This document shows, one piece after another, positions 50,996-60,437 of a DNA stretch of 64,000 nt (positions within the stretch are counted from its first letter, which is position 1; each line of letters begins with the position of its first letter). The notes under the pieces were generated by a model, which was not told the DNA's origin, did no database searches, and was given only the letters and a program-made list of their open reading frames with translations. This stretch comes from CAYVUB01 sp964454675 (GTDB lineage: Bacteria > Bacteroidota > Bacteroidia > Flavobacteriales > Flavobacteriaceae). A program made the position numbers and the translations under genes. The DNA is taken from positions 1 through 64,000 of the forward strand of contig CAYVUB010000009.1 in the NCBI GenBank assembly GCA_964454675.1, given 5' to 3'.

Positions 50996-51067
50996 ATTTA
51001 AGATTTTTAAGGGTTAATGCCAAAGTTACAATATAAATTTAAATAGAAGAATAGCTGTAAAAATGAA

Positions 51068-51092
51068 AAGCCTTACATTTCTGTAAGGCTTT
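51068..51092 (-). terminator. Terminator of tRNA-Leu transcript
   Basis: AAGCCTTAC and GTAAGGCTT form a 9-bp stem around a 6-nt loop, with a T-rich tail on the minus strand. It starts about two bases after the tRNA 3' end. Confidence 0.8.
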
Positions 51093-51093
51093 G

Positions 51094-51173
51094 TACTCAA
51101 GGTGGGAATCGAACCCACACTCCGAAGAACCGGATTTTGAATCCGGCGCGTCTACCAATTCCGCCACTTGAGC
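51094..51173 (-). tRNA. tRNA-Leu (anticodon CAA)
   Basis: On the minus strand the acceptor stem GCTCAAG pairs with CTTGAGT (G-T at the end), followed by discriminator A. The D-arm holds GGCGGAATTGGTAGACGC. The anticodon stem CCGGA/TCCGG encloses the loop TTCAAAA, with anticodon CAA reading UUG. The T-loop is GTTCGATTC. The variable arm is long for a type II tRNA (TTCTTCGGAG). CCA is not encoded. Confidence 0.95.
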
Positions 51174-51185
51174 GTTTTAGAGGTG

Positions 51186-51193
51186 CAAAATTA
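51186..51193 (-). promoter_or_regulatory. -7 element for tRNA-Leu
   Basis: TAATTTTG on the minus strand, with a TTTTTTG box 22 bp upstream (ending at 51216). It would give a transcript starting a few bases before the mature tRNA. Confidence 0.6.
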
Positions 51194-51231
51194 CAAAATA
51201 ATTTATATTTTTCATCAAAAAATAGTCGGTT

Positions 51232-51266
51232 TTTGCTTTAGCAGTCAAAATAAATTTCTAAATTTG
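51232..51266 (+). promoter_or_regulatory. prs promoter
   Basis: TTTG at 51232-51235 and TAAATTTG at 51259-51266, separated by 23 bp, fit the Bacteroidota -33/-7 pattern. The leader is about 50 nt. Confidence 0.55.
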
Positions 51267-51319
51267 CACCCTGCTAAACCAGACACAAATTAATTTGTTA
51301 TAAAACAATCCATTACCAA

Positions 51320-52261
51320 ATGTCTAATGTAGTTACAGAAGCTAAAATTTTTGCCTGTTCACAGAGTAAAGTCCTTGCAGAACGAATTGCTGCTAAGTTT
51401 GGTACGCCTATGGGCAATGTGATTACTTCAAAATACAGTGATGGTGAGTTTCAGCCATCTTATGAAGAATCCATAAGAGGAACCCGAATTTTCATTATCG
51501 GCTCTACACATCCGGGTGCTGAAAATTTAATGGAAATGCTATTGATGATTGATGCCGCAAAACGCGCATCAGCAAGACACGTAACTGCCGTGTTGCCATA
51601 TTTTGGATGGGCAAGACAAGACCGAAAAGATAAACCAAGAGTTCCAATAGCAGCAAAACTTGTTGCAAAAATGCTTGAAGCTGCCGGAGCAACACGGATT
51701 ATTACCATGGATTTACATGCCGACCAAATACAAGGGTTCTTTGAAAAGCCGGTTGACCATCTGTTTGCATCAACCATATTTTTACCGTATTTGCAAAGCT
51801 TAAATTTAGACAACCTGACCATTGCTTCGCCCGACATGGGTGGTTCAAAAAGAGCCTATGCCTATTCAAAAGCTTTAGAAAGCGATGTGGTAATATGCTA
51901 TAAGCAACGTGCCAAAGCAAACATCATTTCGCACATGGAACTGATAGGCGATGTTACCGGTAAAAACGTTGTGCTGGTCGATGACATGGTGGATACCGCA
52001 GGAACATTGGCCAAAGCTGCCGATTTGATGATGGAACGAGGCGCACTTAGCGTAAGAGCTATTTGTACACATCCTATCCTGTCGGGAGATGCTTATACAA
52101 AACTTGAAAATTCAAAATTAAAAGAATTAATCGTTACAGATTCAATTCCTTTAAGACAGGAAAGCTCAAAAATAAAAGTATTAACCTGTGCCGATTTATT
52201 TGCCGATGTAATGCACAATGTACATTACAACAGATCAATAAGCTCGCAGTTTATCATGTAA
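51320..52261 (+). CDS. prs: Ribose-phosphate pyrophosphokinase
   Basis: A 313-aa class I PRPP synthase that transfers pyrophosphate from ATP to ribose 5-phosphate, giving PRPP for nucleotide, histidine and tryptophan synthesis. Signatures present: SDGEFQPSYEESIRG (early loop), VLPYFGWARQDRKDKPR (ATP binding), ITMDLHADQIQGFF (metal-binding His), SPDMGGSKRAYAYSK and the PRPP-binding motif VVLVDDMVDTAGTL. Length is normal. It sits upstream of rplY in the arrangement common in Bacteroidota. Confidence 0.96.
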   Translation: MSNVVTEAKIFACSQSKVLAERIAAKFGTPMGNVITSKYSDGEFQPSYEESIRGTRIFIIGSTHPGAENLMEMLLMIDAAKRASARHVTAVLPYFGWARQDRKDKPRVPIAAKLVAKMLEAAGATRIITMDLHADQIQGFFEKPVDHLFASTIFLPYLQSLNLDNLTIASPDMGGSKRAYAYSKALESDVVICYKQRAKANIISHMELIGDVTGKNVVLVDDMVDTAGTLAKAADLMMERGALSVRAICTHPILSGDAYTKLENSKLKELIVTDSIPLRQESSKIKVLTCADLFADVMHNVHYNRSISSQFIM

Positions 52262-52314
52262 CAAACAAGGTTAACAACCTTTTTTTTAATTATATAAACA
52301 ACAAATAAACACTT

Positions 52315-52941
52315 ATGAAATCAATTACAATCAATGGATCTCAAAGAGAAAGCGTAGGCAAAAAAGCTACAAAAGCCTTACGTAATGCTGGTCAGATTCC
52401 TTGCGTATTATACGGAGGAAACAACCCAGTGCATTTCTCTGCACCCGAATTGGCTTTCTCTAAACTGGTTTATACGCCAAATGCGCATACCGTTGTGATT
52501 GCCTTAAACAATGGAACATCTTACAATGCAGTAATGCAGGATATCCAGCTTCATCCCGTAACAGACAGAATTCTACATATAGATTTCTATCAGTTATATG
52601 AAGACAAAGAAATTACTATGGAAATCCCTGTACACATCATAGGAACATCAAGAGGTGTTCTTGCCGGTGGTGTACTGCGTAAAAACTACAGAAAATTAAG
52701 AATTAAAGCATTGCCTGCAAACTTACCTGATTTTGTAGAAGCCGATATCACGCCTTTAAGAATAGGAAGCAAATTGTATATCACTGCTTTAGAAAACCCT
52801 AACTACAAATTCTTACATCCTGATAACACAGTGATTTGTCAAGTAAGACGTTCAAGAGCCAGTGCTGCCGTTGTTGAAGATGACGATGACGAAGAAACAT
52901 CTGGAGCTGTTGCAGAAACCGTTACAGAAACTCAGGAATAA
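52315..52941 (+). CDS. rplY: 50S ribosomal protein L25/general stress protein Ctc
   Basis: A 208-aa long-form L25 (Ctc/TL5 type). The N-terminal 5S rRNA-binding domain (residues 1-95: SITINGSQRESVGKKATKAL, ALRNAGQIPCVLYGG, RILHIDFYQL) is followed by the TL5 C-terminal beta domain (EIPVHIIGTSRGVLAGGVL). A short acidic tail (VVEDDDDEETSGAVAE) ends it. It binds 5S rRNA in the large subunit. It is 53 bp downstream of prs and probably co-transcribed. Confidence 0.95.
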   Translation: MKSITINGSQRESVGKKATKALRNAGQIPCVLYGGNNPVHFSAPELAFSKLVYTPNAHTVVIALNNGTSYNAVMQDIQLHPVTDRILHIDFYQLYEDKEITMEIPVHIIGTSRGVLAGGVLRKNYRKLRIKALPANLPDFVEADITPLRIGSKLYITALENPNYKFLHPDNTVICQVRRSRASAAVVEDDDDEETSGAVAETVTETQE

Positions 52942-52962
52942 CCCTGAAATTTCTATAAACTT

Positions 52963-52997
52963 AAAAAGCATTCCAATTATACGGGATGCTTTTTTTA
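52963..52997 (+). terminator. Terminator after rplY
   Basis: AAAAAGCATTCC pairs with GGATGCTTTTTTT with one bulge. It lies just before pth. Confidence 0.75.
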
Positions 52998-53007
52998 TTT
53001 TTACAGG

Positions 53008-53643
53008 ATGTTGAAATTTTTTCGCCATTTATTTAAAAAAGAAACCGCTTTATTTGACAACAAAGAGCATAACCGTATGAAAAAATATTTGATTGTTGGC
53101 TTAGGCAACATAGGTACTGAATACGAAAACACCAGACACAATATAGGATTTAAAGTTTTGGATTACTTTGCTAAAAAAGAAGGGCTTACCTTTGAAACCA
53201 AAAAACTGGGCGATGTTACCCAATTCAAATTTAAAGGACGCCAATTTGTTTTTTTAAAACCAAACACCTACATGAATTTAAGCGGAAAAGCGGTGCAATA
53301 TTGGTTGACCCAGGAAAAAATCCCTGTTGAAAATTTATTGGTCATTACCGATGATTTGAATTTGCCCTTTGGAAGTATTCGTGTAAAAACCAAGGGCAGT
53401 GATGGTGGGCATAACGGTTTAAAAGACATTCAGGCAAAGCTACAAACCGTTAATTACAATCGTTTTAGGTTTGGCATAAGTGATGCATTCAGCAAAGGCA
53501 GACAAATTGATTATGTATTGGGCGAATGGAATGAAGAAGAGCTGTCAAAACTACCCGAACGCCTTGAAAAATCATCAGAAGTTATTCTTTCTTTTGGAAT
53601 GGCAGGAATTACCAATACCATGAATACTTTTAACGGAAAATAA
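53008..53643 (+). CDS. pth: Peptidyl-tRNA hydrolase
   Basis: A 211-aa enzyme that cleaves peptidyl-tRNA released from stalled ribosomes, recycling tRNA. The catalytic core starts near residue 24 (MKKYLIVGLGNIGTEYENTR), with the catalytic His in RHNIGF. KPNTYMNLSG, DDLNLPFGSIRVK and GSDGGHNGLKDI (Asp and the second His) are all present. The N-terminal 23-residue extension (MLKFFRHLFKKETALFDNKE) is common in flavobacterial copies; the internal ATG at 53077 could also start translation. Confidence 0.95.
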   Translation: MLKFFRHLFKKETALFDNKEHNRMKKYLIVGLGNIGTEYENTRHNIGFKVLDYFAKKEGLTFETKKLGDVTQFKFKGRQFVFLKPNTYMNLSGKAVQYWLTQEKIPVENLLVITDDLNLPFGSIRVKTKGSDGGHNGLKDIQAKLQTVNYNRFRFGISDAFSKGRQIDYVLGEWNEEELSKLPERLEKSSEVILSFGMAGITNTMNTFNGK

Positions 53644-53672
53644 AAAAGGGAAATTAAAAAACTTCCCTTTTT
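53643..53672. terminator. Bidirectional terminator
   Basis: AAAAAGGGAA pairs with TTCCCTTTTT around a 10-nt loop, between the convergent pth and M43 protease genes. Confidence 0.78.
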
Positions 53673-53693
53673 CTATAACTATTTTGAGGATTA

Positions 53694-55733
53694 TTATTCT
53701 ACAATAATTCGTTTGGTTACTTGCCCATTACCATCATTTACATTCACTAAATACATGCCAGATTGTACATTGTTTAGGTTGATAGTTTCGTTAAACTCAG
53801 GTGTGTTATTTAAGTAAACGTTGTTAAAAATCACGCGTCCTCTGACATCATAAATATCAATCTTAACATCTTTACCGGTTTTTGAATTAAACTTAACAGT
53901 AAACTCACCGTTGTTAGGATTAGGGTAAATTGCAAAACTATCTAATTCAAACTCACCAACAGACAAGCTTGGTAATACATTGATCAAATAGTCTTCTACC
54001 TCGGCATCATGCCCGTTTTCACAAGAGGTTGGTTGTCCTTCTCCTTGAAACTTTGTTGTCACACGCATTACCGTAGTTCCTAAAACAGCATCTGCAGGAA
54101 CCGTGATAGCCAATGGGGAATTGGCTGTTGGACCATTAGCCACACCTGTAGCATTACCCAATAAGTACTCTTCTCCCGGATCATCAAAACTGCAGTTCTG
54201 GTTCCAGTCAATCCAAACTTTAGTAATTACAGTATAAATAGCTCCATCTGTATTTACATTCACTGTTAAATTATATTCTTCATCTCTGTTAACATCGGTA
54301 GAAATTGAAGTGTAGTCACTATAACCTGCTGAGCCTGAAGGATTATTTATAGTATTAAATACTACGAGCCTTACACCTGTCTGCCATTGTGTGGTTCCAA
54401 CAGATGCACACGCATAATTTTTAGCGAGAACAACGTTTAAATTATTGGTCATTGAAGTCGAAGTTCCGGTAACATTGATTGTGTAATTACCTCCTGCAAG
54501 TGATTCAATATTGTTCAATGTCATTGTAAATGTACCATCGGCAGTCATTGTCGTAGGGCTGAATGTCGCTGTTACACCTGCAGGTAAACCCGACGCAGAA
54601 AACGTTGTGGTTTCATTAAACCCTTCATAGGTTATATAATTAAAATTAAATACTGCCGAGGTTTCATTTGAAAATGCGCAAGCTTCAACCGGACTGTTTG
54701 TTGTTGTAATGCCAAACCCGGGACCAAAGCTGCACTCGGTCACATTAGGCTTGAACTGTGCCTGTAATACTATATTCAAATAATTGGTTGAAACCACTGC
54801 CTGCCCTGCCGTAAACATATACATACAGGCATCATCAACATAATCCATATAGTTCATGGTTAATGCTCTTTCTGAAGGTAAGCAAGCAGGAATACTTCCC
54901 GCAGAAGGACAGCCTCCATTTGGCTGGGCAATATTCGGTGTATCAGCAATATCATCATCAGTCGCACATGATCCGGTAAATGTGTGATCTAAATTATAAA
55001 AATGCCCTAATTCATGGGTCACTGTTCTTCCTAAGTTATAAGGAGCTCCGGGTGTAAAACCGGGACAGCCTGCACCTGAACCAAAAGCAAACGTATTCAT
55101 TACTACAGATTGCCCGGCAGCTATACTGCCCCCTAAAGGTGAATACCCTAAAGTGCCTCCTCCAAGAGGTTTTACCAAAAAGTTCATATAGCCAGCCCAT
55201 CGGGAGTCGGTATCACCACCATTCCCAAAATTCCAGCCTATGGTTACCGCGGGACCGCCTTCAACCAAATCTGCATCGGTATTTGCAGGGTGGTTTTGTG
55301 TCGCCAAACAAAAATAAATGTTGTTACTGCCCACATTTACTCCTGGATAATGAACACTTGCCGCACCCCAAAGTGCTATATCGGTATTGTTTGCCGTATA
55401 ATCTGCATTCAAAATATCTATTTGGTTTTGAGCCAAAGCTTCCAGACAGGCTCTGTTGGTTTCATTACCGGTTGGAAAATGAACCGCAACCGGTATTATC
55501 AACGGGGTTGAACCTCCTCTATACCGGATATCATCATTCTTTAAAAGTTTTGCAACTTCGGCTTTAAACTGGTCTTGAAGTTCCTTGTGCTGTCTGGCAA
55601 ATTCAGGGTCTTTTAGCTGTTCTTCCATATAGGCTTCCATGCCGCAAGTACGCTCTTGTGAGTATGAAACCCCATAAATCATCAAGATAAAAGCAATAAC
55701 TATGCTTTTAAAAATTGTAATTTTTTTATTCAT
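53694..55733 (-). CDS. T9SS-secreted M43-family zinc metalloprotease
   Basis: A 679-aa secreted pappalysin-like (M43) protease with a signal peptide of about 25 residues (ending VSYSQ). The zinc site is HELGHFYNLDH (His240, Glu241, His244, His250), with the downstream Met-turn in RALTMNYMDYVDD. Beta-sandwich and GEVED-like domains follow (YLINVLPS after DYTSISTDVNRDEEYNLTVN). A type A T9SS sorting domain ends it (YPNPNNGEFTVKF to KRIIVE, about 610-679). It degrades extracellular protein at or beyond the cell surface. Full length for the family. Confidence 0.93.
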   Translation of the reverse strand: MNKKITIFKSIVIAFILMIYGVSYSQERTCGMEAYMEEQLKDPEFARQHKELQDQFKAEVAKLLKNDDIRYRGGSTPLIIPVAVHFPTGNETNRACLEALAQNQIDILNADYTANNTDIALWGAASVHYPGVNVGSNNIYFCLATQNHPANTDADLVEGGPAVTIGWNFGNGGDTDSRWAGYMNFLVKPLGGGTLGYSPLGGSIAAGQSVVMNTFAFGSGAGCPGFTPGAPYNLGRTVTHELGHFYNLDHTFTGSCATDDDIADTPNIAQPNGGCPSAGSIPACLPSERALTMNYMDYVDDACMYMFTAGQAVVSTNYLNIVLQAQFKPNVTECSFGPGFGITTTNSPVEACAFSNETSAVFNFNYITYEGFNETTTFSASGLPAGVTATFSPTTMTADGTFTMTLNNIESLAGGNYTINVTGTSTSMTNNLNVVLAKNYACASVGTTQWQTGVRLVVFNTINNPSGSAGYSDYTSISTDVNRDEEYNLTVNVNTDGAIYTVITKVWIDWNQNCSFDDPGEEYLLGNATGVANGPTANSPLAITVPADAVLGTTVMRVTTKFQGEGQPTSCENGHDAEVEDYLINVLPSLSVGEFELDSFAIYPNPNNGEFTVKFNSKTGKDVKIDIYDVRGRVIFNNVYLNNTPEFNETINLNNVQSGMYLVNVNDGNGQVTKRIIVE

Positions 55734-56083
55734 GCTTTCGTGAGTTATATTAATTTTTTAATTAAGAAACTATTTTTATCATTCAAATTTAAAATAAAAC
55801 ATTAATAATATTAACGTATTATTAATAATTATTCTAATTTTTAAGACAACACAAAAAGTGTTATTGGTTAAATTTATTTGAAAAAAATCTAATAGAATTT
55901 TAATAAACAATCATTATGCTTATGAAAATCAAATGTTTGCAATAATTTATTTTGACTTTCCCTATGTTTTCGTCAACCTGCCTTTTAACATAATCTTGAA
56001 ATGTTAAAAAAACAATGTTATTGTGTAATTTTGCCACTATTCATTTATAAACACAGAAACCTTCAAATTCATTTTGAATGTGA
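55734..56083. other. AT-rich intergenic region between M43 protease and ribF
   Basis: 350 bp of very AT-rich sequence with no gene, probably the divergent promoter region. Clusters of ATTAATAAT occur at about 55800-55840, which could be regulator sites. A -7 element for ribF lies near its right end. Confidence 0.5.
56026..56033 (+). promoter_or_regulatory. -7 element for ribF
   Basis: TAATTTTG, a perfect TAnnTTTG match, about 50 bp before the ATG at 56084. Confidence 0.5.
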
Positions 56084-57064
56084 ATGACCCTTTTTTCAAA
56101 AATGAAAAATAAATTTAACATTTTAGATTCATCCTCTCCTTCCATAGTAACCATAGGTACTTTTGACGGTGTGCATATTGGTCATCAAAAAATCATTAAA
56201 AAGCTTGTAAAAACCGCTAAAGAAAAGGATTTACAGTCTGTGGTGCTTACATTTTTTCCTCACCCAAAAATGGTAGTCCAAAAAGACTCTGGCATCAAGC
56301 TTTTAAATACTATTGACGAACGCAAAGAGACACTTCACGCATTGGGATTGGATACCCTTTATATTCAAGAGTTTACTAAAGAATTTTCAGAGTTGTCGGC
56401 ACAGGAATTTGTAAAAACCCTGCTGGTTGACACCTTAAATGCCAAACATATCATTATTGGTTATGACCATCAATTTGGTAAAAACCGAAGCGGCACTATT
56501 GATGATTTAAAACACTTTGGGAAACACTACGGTTTTGAAGTTGAAGAAATTCCTGTTCAAGATATTGAAGATGTCGCTGTAAGTTCAACAAAAATAAGAA
56601 ATGCCTTGTTAAACGGCGATATAATCACTGCAAACAGCTATCTTGGACATCCCTATCTTTTAACCGGAACCGTAGTAAAAGGTAAAGAATTAGGACGAAC
56701 CATCAATTTCCCAACCGCTAATATCGCCATTGAAGAATCCTACAAACTTATCCCAAAACAAGGTGCTTATGTGGTAAAAACAACTATTGATAACCTGCCT
56801 CACCGGCAGGCAGGCACTACCGTTTTTGGCATGATGAATATTGGCACCAATCCTACGGTTAACGGCACAAAGCAAACCATTGAGGTACATTTATTGGATT
56901 TTAATGCCGATATTTATGGTACAACTTTAAAAGTTGAAATACTACAGAGGCTTCGGGATGAACAACGTTTTGAAAGTATTGAAGCCCTAAAAGAACAATT
57001 AAAAAAAGATGAAAGTAACACAAGGAATTTTATAAAATTGCACAATGACCAAATTCCTTTTTAA
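56084..57064 (+). CDS. ribF: Bifunctional riboflavin kinase/FAD synthetase
   Basis: A 326-aa enzyme that makes FMN and then FAD from riboflavin. The N-terminal FAD-synthetase half has TIGTFDGVHIGHQKII (nucleotidyl-transfer HxGH-type motif) and IIGYDHQFGKNRSG, with VSSTKIRNALLNGD at the domain end. The C-terminal riboflavin-kinase half has GKELGRTINFPTANI, MMNIGTNPTVNGTKQTIE and the terminal RDEQRFESIEALKEQL. Between YVVKTTIDN and TTVFGMMNIG lies an extra stretch NLPHRQAGT, which matches a palindromic DNA repeat inserted in frame. The ATG at 56102 is an alternative start. It overlaps the HTTM gene by 20 bp. Confidence 0.94.
   Translation: MTLFSKMKNKFNILDSSSPSIVTIGTFDGVHIGHQKIIKKLVKTAKEKDLQSVVLTFFPHPKMVVQKDSGIKLLNTIDERKETLHALGLDTLYIQEFTKEFSELSAQEFVKTLLVDTLNAKHIIIGYDHQFGKNRSGTIDDLKHFGKHYGFEVEEIPVQDIEDVAVSSTKIRNALLNGDIITANSYLGHPYLLTGTVVKGKELGRTINFPTANIAIEESYKLIPKQGAYVVKTTIDNLPHRQAGTTVFGMMNIGTNPTVNGTKQTIEVHLLDFNADIYGTTLKVEILQRLRDEQRFESIEALKEQLKKDESNTRNFIKLHNDQIPF
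56794..56814. repeat. Palindromic repeat within ribF
   Basis: CCTGCCTCACCGGCAGGCAGG is a near-palindrome coding for LPHRQAG in frame. It resembles the CCTGCCGGGCGGG sequence in the nrdA-nrdB gap and is the sort of GC-rich repeat that is foreign to this AT-rich genome. Confidence 0.5.
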
Positions 57065-58370
57065 ACATATAGACAACAGTGCACTTATAGTTTTCCGGAT
57101 TATTTTTGGTTTGCTTATTTTTTTGGAAAGTGTTGGCGCCATTTTTACGGGCTGGGTTAGGCGAACGCTCGTTGAACCGCAATTTACCTTTTCATTTATC
57201 GGGTTTGAATGGCTGCAACCTTTGCCCGGCAACTGGATGTACATATATTATGTTGTCATGGGAATTTTTGGGTTGTTTGTCATGATTGGTTACAAATACC
57301 GGTGGAGCATGATTGCTTTTACGCTTATGTGGACGGCAACATATCTTATGCAAAAAACGGCCTATAACAATCATTACTATTTATTGATGTTGTTAAGTGC
57401 TATTATGGTTGTGCAACCGGCCCATAAATATCTGTCCGTTGATGCCAAATTAAATCCAAAAATAAAAAGCATTTCCATGCCGCAATGGTGCGCTTGGGTG
57501 TTCATTTTACAGATGTTTATTGTCTATACCTACGGTGCGATTGCCAAAATATACCCTGATTGGTTAGATACATCTGTGATGGAATTATTGATGAAAGGAA
57601 AAGCTAATTATGCTATTGTAGGTAATATACTTCAAGAGAAATGGATGCATTACTTTCTCACCTATGGTGGCATTTTGTTTGATGGCTTCATTATTCCATT
57701 ATTACTTTGGAAACCTACACGCAAACTTGCTTTTTTTGCTTCTATATTTTTTCATCTTTTTAACTCATTTGTGTTTCAAGTGGGCATTTTCCCATATTTA
57801 TCGCTTGCATTTACGCTATTCTTTTTTTCAAGCAAAACCATTCACAGTATATTTTTAAAAAAGAAACCATATTATGATGCAAATGAGGTAATTATCCCTA
57901 ATTACAAAACACCTTTTTTAATAATTTTCGGAATATATTTTATAGTACAAATTGGATTGCCGTTACGTCATTGGTTTTTTAAAGACAACGTGTTATGGAC
58001 CGAAGAAGGCCACAGAATGTCTTGGCGAATGATGTTGCGCACCAAAAGCGGTAGCACGTCATTCAAAGTCGTAGATGCCAAAACCAATAGAGAAATCCCG
58101 ATACAAATGCGCAATTTTCTCAGTAAAAAACAATTGCGAACGGTCACTTCCAAACCTGATGTCATTTGGCAATTTGCCCAACATTTAAAAAAAACCTTTG
58201 CAGAACAAAACCAAGACGTTAAAGTCTATGCGCATTCGTATGTGCGAGTCAATGGACGCGAACTAAAACAGCTTATTGACCCTGATGTAGATTTGTCCAA
58301 CGTGAAATGGGAACATTTTAAACACAGTGATTGGATATTGCCGTTTGAACAGGAAAAAATCAAAAATTAA
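57045..58370 (+). CDS. HTTM-domain (vitamin K-dependent gamma-carboxylase-like) membrane protein
   Basis: A 441-aa protein with about eight transmembrane helices in the N-terminal 310 residues (e.g. LIVFRIIFGLLIFLESVGAI, YYVVMGIFGLFVMIGY) in the HTTM arrangement. RTLVEPQFTFSFIGFEWLQP and QMFIVYTYGAIAKIYPDWL are typical of the bacterial gamma-carboxylase-like family. The C-terminal part (about 315-441) is soluble, with HRMSWRMMLRTKSG. The human homologue carboxylates Glu residues using vitamin K; the bacterial substrate is unknown. It overlaps ribF by 20 bp, so translation is coupled. Confidence 0.88.
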   Translation: MTKFLFKHIDNSALIVFRIIFGLLIFLESVGAIFTGWVRRTLVEPQFTFSFIGFEWLQPLPGNWMYIYYVVMGIFGLFVMIGYKYRWSMIAFTLMWTATYLMQKTAYNNHYYLLMLLSAIMVVQPAHKYLSVDAKLNPKIKSISMPQWCAWVFILQMFIVYTYGAIAKIYPDWLDTSVMELLMKGKANYAIVGNILQEKWMHYFLTYGGILFDGFIIPLLLWKPTRKLAFFASIFFHLFNSFVFQVGIFPYLSLAFTLFFFSSKTIHSIFLKKKPYYDANEVIIPNYKTPFLIIFGIYFIVQIGLPLRHWFFKDNVLWTEEGHRMSWRMMLRTKSGSTSFKVVDAKTNREIPIQMRNFLSKKQLRTVTSKPDVIWQFAQHLKKTFAEQNQDVKVYAHSYVRVNGRELKQLIDPDVDLSNVKWEHFKHSDWILPFEQEKIKN

Positions 58371-58391
58371 AACCGTTGTAGTTTAAAAACT

Positions 58392-60389
58392 CTATTTCTT
58401 AGTAAATTTCACAAATGTTACATTTTGCTCTTCAACTGATAATCTCAAAATATACATCCCAGAAGACAAGTAAGAAACAGTAATGGTTTCGCGCGGTGAA
58501 GCAGAAGTTTTAGAATACACCAACTGCCCTATCAAATTATAAATAGCAACCGATGTTTTGTTTTTTAAATTGGTTATCTGTATAACATCATCTGCAGGAT
58601 TAGGAAACACCAAAACAGTATTGTTTCTGTCAGGGTCGTCAACTCCCATTGGGTTGCTGCTGTATTCAGACGTTATGTAACTGCAATTGCAATCGTCTTT
58701 AAACGTTACGGTATATACCGCTGGTTCTGAATCATTAAGTTCCCAATAGACATGCGTAGCATCTGGCAGTTCTATACCGTCTTTTACCCATTGATAACCA
58801 GAAAAATTAAAAGGTGCATACAGCACATTATCAACTTCAATAATTGAAAATTCATCGTGCAGGCAATGATCAAAATTGATTTTTCCTATAAACCCCGAAA
58901 CGCTTCCCAGCTCTTTAGTTTCTTTATATGCACCGCTTGTGGCAAGGCCGTCTATATTTGTAAACCCTGTGATATAAAAGTTATTGTTTCCTATAGGGCT
59001 GATGCTGTTGATGCCTTCATCAAACGGCTTGCTCCAGTTGAGGTTACCTGTGGTATCTAATGATGCTACAAACCCTTTTTTATTACCTGTATGTGGTGTA
59101 TAACCACATTCGTTGGTATCAAAATAAAAATCGGTGCTGTCTGTACCTCCTGCTATTTGCAGTTCTTCGCTGCCATAACTGCCGGTAACGATTAGGGAAT
59201 TAGTAAACCCTACCATAGTGTTTAAACCGTTTACGTAATTTAAATCTCTTCCGTTACCACCAATATAGGTCCCCCATTGCTTCTGTCCCAATTGGTTGTA
59301 TTTCAATAAAATCAAATCAAATTGCTCACCTCCGTAAGACGGACTGTAAGTTCCCGAAGTACCCAAATCAGTACTGCCTGCCCTGCCATAGATAAATACA
59401 TTTTCTTCGCCTGTAAGCTCGTGGGTTGTGGTTTTTATATCAGAAAACCTATCAAAAATACCATTCCCACCCAAATAGGTACTCCATATCCTGTTGCCCG
59501 AAGTGTCAAACTTTGCCAAAAAACCTATGGAATAGTCCATTGTGGTATCGTGGGTATCTATTTCGGCACCGGGCGAAGCTATGTTTGTCCCACTTCGTGT
59601 ACTGCCGCAAACGTACAAGTAGCCTTGTTGACTAAGGGTAATGTTAGAAACGTGTTCTGAATTTTCACCTCCCAGATACGTACACCATAGCCTATTGCCC
59701 GAGGCATCAAACTTGGCAATAAACCCGTCGGTTATCCCGCCAAAATAATCGGGCTGAAACGTGCCTGCCGTACCCAGCTCCGGGTATGTTGCCGTACCTG
59801 CCATATAAATGTCATTGGTTGCAGGGTCTATGGTAAGTCCGGAATATAAAGTATTACCGCCCAAACCAAAATAAGTACTCCACAGCAAAATGCCATCGGG
59901 TGAAAATTTTGCCAGGAAATTATTAGGGTTGGTATCTCCGGGTTCCCATACCGTAAACTCCTGGAACGCTCCCGGGGTTGTGATGTTGGTATGTCCTTGG
60001 TTGGTGCCTGTAAGGATAATGTTGCCGTTGGTATCCAATACCATATTATGTACATTGTCCTCACTATTGCTCCCGTAGTATGTGCTCCAAATCAAGTTAC
60101 CCGAGGCATCCCATTTGGACAAAAACATATCGCGTTTTGCATAATCCGGGTTGTTTTCCGCATCAAAAAAGGTTTCTTGGTGCGCACCCGGTGTGGCTAT
60201 CCCAAGCGTATCGCTAGTGGCGCCTGCTACATAAATATAATTGTTAATACTGTCATATAGTATATGCATTGGTCGTGTAGAACTATAGTTGTTGCTCTGC
60301 ACTCCGTAATAAGTAAGCCAGTCAAGACTGGTTTGTCCAAGCATATTCAGAGAAAATAAAAAGAATAATAATAGGGTAAGAAACTTCAT
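58392..60389 (-). CDS. T9SS-secreted SBBP-like repeat protein
   Basis: A 665-aa secreted protein with a signal peptide of about 18 residues (MKFLTLLLFFLFSLNMLGQ). Residues 20-520 are repeated blades of a beta-propeller-like type: each ~50-residue unit holds KWDASGNLIWSTYYG, KFSPDGILLWSTYFG, KFDASGNRLWCTYLG and similar, as in SBBP repeats. The last ~75 residues (VFPNPADDVIQITN to TFVKFTKK) are a type A T9SS sorting domain. It is probably surface-bound or released and may mediate protein interaction or adhesion; the target is unknown. Confidence 0.87.
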   Translation of the reverse strand: MKFLTLLLFFLFSLNMLGQTSLDWLTYYGVQSNNYSSTRPMHILYDSINNYIYVAGATSDTLGIATPGAHQETFFDAENNPDYAKRDMFLSKWDASGNLIWSTYYGSNSEDNVHNMVLDTNGNIILTGTNQGHTNITTPGAFQEFTVWEPGDTNPNNFLAKFSPDGILLWSTYFGLGGNTLYSGLTIDPATNDIYMAGTATYPELGTAGTFQPDYFGGITDGFIAKFDASGNRLWCTYLGGENSEHVSNITLSQQGYLYVCGSTRSGTNIASPGAEIDTHDTTMDYSIGFLAKFDTSGNRIWSTYLGGNGIFDRFSDIKTTTHELTGEENVFIYGRAGSTDLGTSGTYSPSYGGEQFDLILLKYNQLGQKQWGTYIGGNGRDLNYVNGLNTMVGFTNSLIVTGSYGSEELQIAGGTDSTDFYFDTNECGYTPHTGNKKGFVASLDTTGNLNWSKPFDEGINSISPIGNNNFYITGFTNIDGLATSGAYKETKELGSVSGFIGKINFDHCLHDEFSIIEVDNVLYAPFNFSGYQWVKDGIELPDATHVYWELNDSEPAVYTVTFKDDCNCSYITSEYSSNPMGVDDPDRNNTVLVFPNPADDVIQITNLKNKTSVAIYNLIGQLVYSKTSASPRETITVSYLSSGMYILRLSVEEQNVTFVKFTKK

Positions 60390-60437
60390 TATTTTAAATA
60401 ATTTTTATAAATTTAAGAAACTAAAACAATTATCCTT

